This document shows, one piece after another, positions 1 through 5,650 of a DNA stretch of 7,553 nucleotides. This DNA comes from CAYYNP01 sp964472545. Its GTDB lineage: Bacteria; Planctomycetota; Planctomycetia; Pirellulales; Thermoguttaceae. The DNA is taken from contig CAYYNP010000406.1 of the NCBI GenBank assembly GCA_964472545.1, positions 1 to 7,553 on the forward strand, given 5' to 3'. The notes under the pieces were generated by a model. It was not told where the DNA came from. It searched no databases and worked only from the letters and a program-made list of their open reading frames with translations. Positions within the stretch are counted from its first letter, which is position 1. The number at the start of each line of letters is the position of its first letter. The translations under genes and the position numbers were made by a program.

Positions 1-2
1 GC

Positions 3-2120
3 CAAACCGTCTACATGCTGCACCCGATCCGCCATCCGATCATCGGCTACCGCGTCCCGCTTGACCGCACGACCATCGAGACGATCATCGACTTCTCTCG
101 CCGCCGCTACGTGCCCAACAACCAGGTCTTCGTGGTCGTCGGCGACGTCGACACGCAAGAGGTGCTCGACGCTGTGGCCGGGCATTGGAAAGGGACCGGC
201 CGCGGCCGCGAGACGCTTGTGCCCATGCCCGAGGAACCCGAGCAGCTTACGCCCCGCCAGGCGGTCCGCGAGATGGACGGCAAGACCTACGACCTGACGC
301 TCGCCTGGCCCACGGTCAAGCTCTCACACGCCGACCTCTACGCCCTGGACGTAGCCGCCTACATCCTCAGCCAGGGCGACAGTTCGCGGATGGTCCGCAA
401 GCTGAAGTACGAGCAACAACTCGTGCTCTCGGTCGGTTGTTCCAGCTACACGCCCAACTTCGCCAAGGGCATGTTCGCCGTCTCGGCCAGTGCCCAGCCC
501 GAGACCTACCGGGCGGCCGACGGCGCGATCCTCGCCGAGGTCTATCGGCTCCGCGACGAATTGGTCACGCCGGCCGAGTTGGCCAAGGCCAAGAAGCAGA
601 AGGCGGCCGAGTTGGTCTTCGGCCAGCAGACGGTCTCCTCCGCGGCCGACGCCTTGGGCCGAAACTACCTCTCGACCGGCGATCCGCTGTTCGAGCACGG
701 CTACGTCGAGAAGATCCAAGAGGTCACTGCCGAGGATATTCGTGACGTGGCCCGGCGCTATTTCGTGCCCCAACGGCTCAATCGCGTGATCATCGCCCCG
801 CCCGGCGGCGCGCCCAAATCGGCCGATGAGACGGGCGGCGGCGCAGAGGGCGAAGTGCGACTGACGCGTTTGGACAACGGGCTGCGGGTGCTCATCAAGC
901 GCCACAGCCACCTGCCGATGGTCAACATCCAGGCGTTCGTGCTCGGCGGTGCGTTGGTCGACGACGAGGCCACCGCCGGCCGCTCCCGGCTGCTCGGCGC
1001 GATGCTCGACAAGGGCACCGCCACGCGCAGCGCCCGAGAGATCGCCGAGTATTTCGATTCGATCGGCGGCTCGATCGGCACCAGCGCCGGACGCAACACG
1101 GTCCTCGGCAGCGCGACGGTGCTGCGCGACGACTTCCCCGACGCGGCCGCCCTGTTTGCCGAGTGTTTCACCCGGCCGGCCTTCCCCGAAGAGGAGTTCA
1201 ACCAGGTCAAGACGTTGGCCCTCGGTGCCGTCGCCCGGCGTGCCGACAGTCCGCAGGGCGAGATCTTCGAGATGTTCTACGACGCCCTGCCGGCCGGCTC
1301 GCCGTATTCCATCAACCCGGGCGGCAAGGTCGAGACGCTCACGCCGCTGACCGTTGCCGACCTGAAGGAGTATCACGCCAAGTATTTCGTGCCAAACAAC
1401 ATGATCGTGACCGTCTTCGGCGACGTCGACCCCGACGAGGCGTTGGCGCTGGTGCGGCGGCATTTCGGCTCTCTGAAGCCGGATCCCGACCTTAAGCCGA
1501 TCGACTTCGACCGCGACAACACGATCCCCGAGGATGTCGCCGTACACAAACAGACCGCCAAGCAGACCGCCATGGTGGTGATGGCCTACGGCGGCACGAG
1601 CATTCGCGAGCGGGAGGACTACGCCGCGCTGACCGTACTCGACGCGATCACCTCCGGCTACAGCTATCCCGGCGGCTGGCTACACAACGAACTCCGCGGC
1701 GAGGGCCTGGTCTACTTCGTCCACGCCATGCAGATCTCCGGCCCCGCCCCGGGCTTCTTCACCGTCCTCTCCCAAACCCGGCCCGACAAGCTCGGCGAGG
1801 TCGTCGGGCGGATTCGCCGCAACCTCGATCGGGCAAGGTCCGGCCAGATCAGCGAGGACGAATGCCGCGCCGCCGTCGAGATGATCACCGCCCTGCACGC
1901 CCAGGCCAACACCACCATCGCCTCCCAAGCCCAACAGGCCGCAATCGACGAACTCTACGGCCTCGGCTACGACTACGACAAGACCTTCGACGATCGCATC
2001 GAGGCCGTTACGGCCGAAGACGTGATCCGCGTTGCCAAAAAGTACCTTGGCAACTCGGTGTTGGTGACGACGTCGCCGTTGTCGTCGATTGAGGGTGGGG
2101 ACGGCGGAGAGGATCAATAG
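3..2120 (+). CDS. M16 family (insulinase/pitrilysin-like) peptidase, 5'-truncated by window edge
   Basis: This is the C-terminal part of a two-repeat M16 metallopeptidase-like protein; the reading frame is open through the left edge, so the true start and the first HxxEH zinc site lie outside. Residues are numbered from the Met codon at 15. Residues 1-265 look like the M16 C-terminal domain of repeat one (HPIRHPIIGY near the start, YVPNNQVFVVVGDVD at 32-46, DSSRMVRKL at 122-130). Residues 280-420 resemble an M16 N-terminal domain (LDNGLRVLIKR at 286-296). Residues 440-690 form a second C-terminal domain with YFVPNNMIVTVFGDVD at 457-472 and the substrate-binding Arg561/Tyr567 motif (LRGEGLVYF). 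In the second repeat the zinc motif has become R325-L-L-G328-A329, and the later acidic ligand region reads LALGAV, so this half cannot bind zinc. That pattern is typical of M16 proteins in which only one half is catalytic. These are usually exported or envelope proteins, but no signal peptide can be seen here. The stop is TAG at 2118. Confidence 0.9.
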   Translation, partial: QTVYMLHPIRHPIIGYRVPLDRTTIETIIDFSRRRYVPNNQVFVVVGDVDTQEVLDAVAGHWKGTGRGRETLVPMPEEPEQLTPRQAVREMDGKTYDLTLAWPTVKLSHADLYALDVAAYILSQGDSSRMVRKLKYEQQLVLSVGCSSYTPNFAKGMFAVSASAQPETYRAADGAILAEVYRLRDELVTPAELAKAKKQKAAELVFGQQTVSSAADALGRNYLSTGDPLFEHGYVEKIQEVTAEDIRDVARRYFVPQRLNRVIIAPPGGAPKSADETGGGAEGEVRLTRLDNGLRVLIKRHSHLPMVNIQAFVLGGALVDDEATAGRSRLLGAMLDKGTATRSAREIAEYFDSIGGSIGTSAGRNTVLGSATVLRDDFPDAAALFAECFTRPAFPEEEFNQVKTLALGAVARRADSPQGEIFEMFYDALPAGSPYSINPGGKVETLTPLTVADLKEYHAKYFVPNNMIVTVFGDVDPDEALALVRRHFGSLKPDPDLKPIDFDRDNTIPEDVAVHKQTAKQTAMVVMAYGGTSIREREDYAALTVLDAITSGYSYPGGWLHNELRGEGLVYFVHAMQISGPAPGFFTVLSQTRPDKLGEVVGRIRRNLDRARSGQISEDECRAAVEMITALHAQANTTIASQAQQAAIDELYGLGYDYDKTFDDRIEAVTAEDVIRVAKKYLGNSVLVTTSPLSSIEGGDGGEDQ

Positions 2121-2127
2121 CGGGTGC

Positions 2128-2152
2128 CATGCCCACGCTCGCCGTGGGCATG
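2128..2152. terminator. Perfect 10-bp hairpin downstream of the M16 gene
   Basis: CATGCCCACG at 2128-2137 is the exact reverse complement of CGTGGGCATG at 2143-2152, with a 5-nt loop (CTCGC). It begins 8 nt after the M16 stop codon and 104 nt before the next start. No T-run follows, so it is not a textbook rho-independent terminator. It could end or protect the M16 transcript, or be a copy of a dispersed extragenic palindrome. The structure is certain from the sequence; the role is inferred. Confidence 0.5.
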
Positions 2153-2242
2153 CTGGGCGACTAAACTGGCGACGGGATTCGACCGAATAAGGGGGTAGGC
2201 CATTCCTCTTTGACGAGGACAGTCTGCTTTGATTCCCGTGCC

Positions 2243-2247
2243 AGGAG
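2243..2247 (+). promoter_or_regulatory. Ribosome binding site (AGGAG) that fixes the start of the propeller gene
   Basis: AGGAG lies 8 nt before the ATG at 2256. It favours that ATG over the in-frame TTG at 2229, and a signal-peptide-like sequence starts directly at this Met. Confidence 0.75.
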
Positions 2248-2255
2248 CAAGTATC

Positions 2256-3365
2256 ATGAAGTCTTTCGCTTGTATTAGCGTTTTCCGCGTCGCGCACGTT
2301 GTCGGTCTGATCGCGCTCTTCTGCGGCCCTGTGGGCGTCGTCCGTTGCGACGAGTCGCAGGTGACCTTCCCAATGTCGGACGTAGGATTCCTGGGGTATT
2401 CACCGAACGGGTCAGAAATCTACGCCGACGTTACCGATTACGGGCTTCTCAGCATTGACGCACACACGGGCCGTCCGAAAGTGTTGCTCCGCATGCCGAA
2501 AGACGTCTTCGTCGAATGTCTTTCCCGAGATGCCTCCTGCGTCGTTGCCGAACACTGTTTTTCGGATCAAGCCTCCGTGTACGCGAGCGCTACGGGCAAG
2601 CGGATTCGCATGCTCCGCAACCTGAACGCTCCGATATTGAATCGGCGCGTTTTCAATGCCACGTGTTCGAGATGCTATGCGCTCGACGTTGAGGGCATCG
2701 ACGAGGGAATCAACTGCTTCTCGCTATTGGAGGACAAACGGGTGTGGACTGTTAGACACCCCTCGGACAAGCCGTCCCAGTTCATCACCGTCAGCGGAAA
2801 CGACAAAGTGCTCGTGGTAGGCTATGTATATGAGATCCACAGTTATGATGCATTGACGGGGCGTCATCTGGCCCGCTTGAGTTTGCCCGACCGAAATCTG
2901 TTGCCTCGGTTTGGCGCCCTGAGTGACGATGGCAAACAGTTGGCGCTGGTTGGAGATGATGGCGGAGGTGGCCCAGATAAGGCGCTGATTATGGACATCG
3001 AGTCCGGTTCCATCACCCACAGTCGCGACATCACTTCGGCGCGCGGCCTCACAGGTTCTTTTGTTGGGTCGGCGGTCGTCACTGGAGATTTGTCGGTCTT
3101 CACCGTGGGGACTATATCTCAAGAGATGGTCACAACCATTCGAACATGGGACCCCACCCGCAACATGATGAGCAGTCATCGGATCAAGGGCGATTGCATG
3201 TACCTCTTTCTCTCCCGAGATGGGCGGCAATTACTCTATTGCGCACACAATGAGGTCCGTGCCTTTCGCTTGCCTGATTACAGACTCCTGTGGCGAATCC
3301 CATTGGGAGAAGATGCCGCCATGACAAGTCCGGTGCTGTTTCCGCCGAAGCCGACCAGTAACTGA
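2256..3365 (+). CDS. Exported beta-propeller-like (WD40/TolB/YVTN-type) protein of unknown function
   Basis: The product has 369 residues. The start at ATG 2256 is chosen because of the AGGAG site upstream and because the protein then begins with a signal-peptide-like sequence: Lys2, a hydrophobic stretch to about residue 28, then VRCDESQ. The mature part shows about seven degenerate repeats of 40-50 residues carrying propeller-type turns: YSPNGSEIYA, LSRDASCVV, VSGNDKVLVV, LSDDGKQLALVGDD and LSRDGRQLLYCA. Most are followed by a strand and a D-x-x-[ST]-G turn (IDAHTGRP, YDALTGRH, MDIESGSI). This is the repeat grammar of WD40-like or TolB/YVTN propellers, which usually bind proteins or ligands; no catalytic motif is visible. 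Its codons include many AT-ending ones, and its base composition is nearer balanced than the flanking genes, suggesting fast evolution or a different origin. The neighbours give no functional clue. The fold assignment is moderately sure; the function is unknown. Confidence 0.8.
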   Translation: MKSFACISVFRVAHVVGLIALFCGPVGVVRCDESQVTFPMSDVGFLGYSPNGSEIYADVTDYGLLSIDAHTGRPKVLLRMPKDVFVECLSRDASCVVAEHCFSDQASVYASATGKRIRMLRNLNAPILNRRVFNATCSRCYALDVEGIDEGINCFSLLEDKRVWTVRHPSDKPSQFITVSGNDKVLVVGYVYEIHSYDALTGRHLARLSLPDRNLLPRFGALSDDGKQLALVGDDGGGGPDKALIMDIESGSITHSRDITSARGLTGSFVGSAVVTGDLSVFTVGTISQEMVTTIRTWDPTRNMMSSHRIKGDCMYLFLSRDGRQLLYCAHNEVRAFRLPDYRLLWRIPLGEDAAMTSPVLFPPKPTSN

Positions 3366-3474
3366 AGCTGACCGGCGACTCTCACAATCAAGAAGGTAAA
3401 GGACGAAAGCACTTGCCTTAAGCAGACAGCTTGGGCTCTCCGTGCGCCTTACCCGCTCTGCATCTGCTCGCTGT

Positions 3475-3500
3475 GGCGATGGTTGGCCAACACCATCGCC
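3475..3500. terminator. 9-bp hairpin at the end of the minus-strand radical SAM remnant
   Basis: GGCGATGGT at 3475-3483 pairs exactly with ACCATCGCC at 3492-3500 around an 8-nt loop (TGGCCAAC), which itself contains the palindrome TGGCCA. It abuts the TAG stop (3500-3502, minus strand) of the remnant frame and lies 110 nt after the stop of the plus-strand propeller gene, so it could serve convergent transcripts. There is no T-run on either strand, so terminator function is only inferred. Confidence 0.4.
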
Positions 3501-3919
3501 TACCCACCCCGCATCCCCCGCAGAATATCCCAATACGCCCCACGTGCCTCGTCCGCAATCGCTGCCGATAGGGCATCGTTCTGATTGTAATTGTGATCCC
3601 CCGACGCGTCGACGCGCTCGTCGCGCACCTCCTCTTCCGGCTCGAAGAAACGCGGGTCGCCGTCGATCAGCTCGCAGACCTGCCGGGCGGGGTTCTCGCC
3701 CAACGTCGACGCGATGTACAACGTCGGCCGCAAGAGATCAATCTGCTTGAGCAAGGCGATCGTCTCGGCCACCGACTCGGGCGTCTCGCCGGAGCCGCCC
3801 AGTAGCATGTCGAGCATCACGGGATGCGATTCTCGCGCCACAGCCTTCTTTGGTTTGCCCGTTTCTTCCTCCGTACCGGGCGACGGACGGCTTTCCGCTC
3901 GGGATACGCTTTTCCGCAC
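3500..3919 (-). pseudogene. C-terminal remnant of a B12-binding-type radical SAM protein
   Basis: This minus-strand frame (GTG at 3919, TAG at 3500-3502; 139 codons, open back to a stop at 3959-3961) resembles the tail of radical SAM proteins that carry a B12-binding domain. DMLLGGSGETPESVAETI (residues 37-54) matches the LLLGGPGET-x-x-[ST]-V-x-ET motif late in the radical SAM barrel. RPTLYIASTLG and GDPRFF (64-92) and YNQNDAL...ARGAYWDIL (111-133) resemble the family's C-terminal segment. The cysteine motif (CxxxCxxC) that binds the iron-sulfur cluster, and the rest of the barrel, should lie upstream, where the opposite-strand sulfatase sits instead, so the gene is truncated. The glycan-like passage LGVRIYPGTP usually found between the GGPGET motif and the C-terminal segment also appears to be missing, which suggests an in-frame internal deletion. 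The first roughly 28 residues look unrelated to the family. Family assignment is from memory of motifs, not a search. A short functional protein is less likely. Confidence 0.5.
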
Positions 3920-3996
3920 CGCCCGATCCGCCCCGCTTTCCCGGCGCGGCTCCCCAGGCTACCATGGAGTCAGATCCTCAGCCGGCCACCACCGAC

Positions 3997-4010
3997 TACT
4001 GCCTACTGCC
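3997..4010. repeat. Tandem heptamer TACTGCC x2 before the sulfatase start
   Basis: Two exact adjacent copies of TACTGCC are followed by a related CACTCTCC at 4011-4018, just upstream of the sulfatase ATG at 4023. Similar short tandem spacers are my recollection of planctomycete intergenic DNA. No ribosome binding site is visible in this stretch. Confidence 0.45.
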
Positions 4011-4022
4011 CACTCTCCCGCC

Positions 4023-5471
4023 ATGACCACTCGATTCCTCCCCGTCGTCCTGCTCGCGTGCATCTGCTCCGCGTGGACGCCGCTCGTTCACGCTGCCACC
4101 CCGCCGCCGCGTCCGAACGTCGTGCTGATCATGACCGACAACCACGCCCCGTGGACGCTCGGCTGCTATGGCAATCGGGAGATCCGCACGCCGAACGTCG
4201 ACCGGCTTGCCCGGGAGGGGATGCTGTTTACGCGGTGCTTCAGTTCCAACGGCGTTTGCTCCCCCGCCCGGGCGACGTACCTGACCGGGCTGATCCCTTC
4301 GCAACACGGCGTACACTGCTGGCTGGCCGGCGGAAGGTTGCAGATTGGGCCGGCGGCGAAGAATACGATCGAGGAGTTTCGCAGCCTGCCGGAGATTCTC
4401 TCCGAGTCGGGCTACGTCTGTGGGCTGACCGGCAAATGGCACCTCGGCGACAACCTCCGGCCGCAGGATGGCTTTTCCTATTGGGTCACCAAACCCCACG
4501 GCCACACGTCGAGGTTCTACGACGCCGAGGTGATCGACGCCGGCCGCATCCGCACCGAGCCGCAATACCTGACCGACTTCTGGACCGACCACGCCGTACG
4601 ATTCATCCGGGAGAATCGCAATCGCCCGTTCTTCCTGCTGCTGGCGTACAACGGGCCATATGGGCTGGGCGGCAGCTTGACCCGGCCGGCGCGAAATCGG
4701 CACGCGGAATACTACGCCGACAAGCCGCTGCGGTGCTTTCCCCGCGAGCCGGTCCATCCGTGGCTGGTCAACAACCGGCAATACGTCGGCAATCTCACAG
4801 CGATCCGCCGCTACGCCGCCGAGGTCAGCGGGGTCGACGACGGCGTGGGCCGGGTGATGCGAACGCTGAGCGAATTGAAGCTCGATCGGCAAACGTTGGT
4901 CATCTTCACCGCCGACCAGGGGCTCTGCGGCGGGCAGCACGGTATGTGGGGCATGGGCGACCATTCCCGGCCACTGCACACGTTCGACGAAACGGCCCGC
5001 GTGCCGATGATCTGCCGCCACCCGGGCGAGATCCCGCCGGCCGTGCGGTCCGACGCGATGATCTCCAACTACGACCTGCTGCCGAGCGTGCTGAGCTATC
5101 TTGGTTTGGCCGAGAAGATTCCCACCGAGCCGCCGCTGCCCGGCCGCGACTATTCGCCCTTGTTGCGCGGCGAGCCGATCGCGTGGGACGACGTGATCTA
5201 CTACGAATTCGAGAACAGCCGCATGATCCGCACGCCGGAGTGGAAATACACCCGCCGCTTCCCCGACGGTCCCGACGAACTCTACGATCTGCGCCGCGAC
5301 CCGGGCGAACGCACCAATTTGGTCGGACGCGCCGAACACGCCAACCAGCAGAGCCAGCTCCGCCGCCGGCTCGACGCCTTCTTCGATCTCTACGCCGACC
5401 CGAAGTACGATCTGCTCAACGGCGGCGGGGCGAAGTCGCACTTGTTGACGGCGAAGAAGCGTACCCGTTAG
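4023..5471 (+). CDS. Secreted sulfatase (formylglycine-dependent, alkaline phosphatase superfamily)
   Basis: The product has 482 residues and hydrolyses a sulfate ester, probably on a polysaccharide, outside the cytoplasm. ATG 4023 is chosen because a clean signal peptide follows (hydrophobic residues 5-21, likely cleavage after VHA24); there is no Shine-Dalgarno site. The order of motifs is that of family S1 sulfatases: PNVVLIMTDN (31-40, metal site), C79-S-P-A-R83 (Cys to be converted to formylglycine, followed by ATYLTG), GKWHLG with Lys138 and His140, FTADQG (295-300, second metal site), HGMWGMG (306-312), and a C-terminal ELYDLRRDPGERTNL at 419-433. Several usual active-site residues differ: the second Asp of the TDD motif is Asn40, the usual Asn/His after Asp298 is Gln299, the usual Lys in WGK is Met311, and the usual PH in NxPH is Pro212-Tyr213. 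I recall related planctomycete proteins sharing TDN and WGMGDH, so this is probably a subfamily trait and not decay. Activation needs a formylglycine-generating or anSME enzyme encoded elsewhere. It precedes the fucosidase gene on the same strand. Confidence 0.92.
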   Translation: MTTRFLPVVLLACICSAWTPLVHAATPPPRPNVVLIMTDNHAPWTLGCYGNREIRTPNVDRLAREGMLFTRCFSSNGVCSPARATYLTGLIPSQHGVHCWLAGGRLQIGPAAKNTIEEFRSLPEILSESGYVCGLTGKWHLGDNLRPQDGFSYWVTKPHGHTSRFYDAEVIDAGRIRTEPQYLTDFWTDHAVRFIRENRNRPFFLLLAYNGPYGLGGSLTRPARNRHAEYYADKPLRCFPREPVHPWLVNNRQYVGNLTAIRRYAAEVSGVDDGVGRVMRTLSELKLDRQTLVIFTADQGLCGGQHGMWGMGDHSRPLHTFDETARVPMICRHPGEIPPAVRSDAMISNYDLLPSVLSYLGLAEKIPTEPPLPGRDYSPLLRGEPIAWDDVIYYEFENSRMIRTPEWKYTRRFPDGPDELYDLRRDPGERTNLVGRAEHANQQSQLRRRLDAFFDLYADPKYDLLNGGGAKSHLLTAKKRTR

Positions 5472-5537
5472 CCACCCGCGGCGATCGAAACCGGCACGCC
5501 CGCCGGCTAGTTGGAATCGACGGCGGCGGTCAGAGGG

Positions 5538-5567
5538 TTCGCTCGGGCTTGCCGGGCGTGGTATGAT
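5538..5567 (+). promoter_or_regulatory. Candidate sigma70-type promoter for the fucosidase gene
   Basis: TATGAT at 5562-5567 is preceded by TG and one base (5559-5561), giving an extended -10 element (TGGTATGAT). A weak -35 match, TTCGCT at 5538-5543, lies 18 nt upstream. It is in the 179-nt gap after the sulfatase stop, 83 nt before the fucosidase ATG. This suggests the fucosidase can be transcribed on its own. Confidence 0.4.
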
Positions 5568-5638
5568 GTCGGCGTGGCTGTCGTCGCCTTCACGGCCGAA
5601 TGCGGCTGCCGAATCCAACCCACTTCCTTTCGATACAA

Positions 5639-5644
5639 AAGGAG
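5639..5644 (+). promoter_or_regulatory. Strong ribosome binding site (AAGGAG) for the fucosidase gene
   Basis: AAGGAG ends 6 nt before ATG 5651. It selects that start over the in-frame upstream ATG at 5600, and a signal peptide begins at 5651. Confidence 0.8.
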
Positions 5645-5650
5645 CCCGAC

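Noticed and set aside
324..1547. 407-codon minus-strand frame across the M16 gene
   Set aside because: Antisense shadow of a gene with strong family motifs.
2210..2233. TTGACG followed by TTTGAT as a promoter for the propeller gene
   Set aside because: The spacer is only 12 nt and no -10 element is found at a normal distance.
3417..3435. Possible 7-bp hairpin (CTTAAGC / GCTTGGG) after the propeller gene
   Set aside because: The stem needs two G-U pairs and no T-run follows; too weak to call a terminator.
3456..4077. Shared TGCATCTGCTC in the gap after the propeller gene and in the sulfatase signal-peptide region
   Set aside because: The exact match is only 11 nt and one copy is coding; likely coincidence.
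5491..5506. CCGGC/GCCGG hairpin after the sulfatase stop
   Set aside because: Only 5 bp, expected by chance in DNA this rich in GC, with no T-tract.
3824..5566. 580-codon plus-strand frame overlapping the sulfatase
   Set aside because: Arg/Pro/Ala-rich alternate-frame translation of the sulfatase gene with no motifs.
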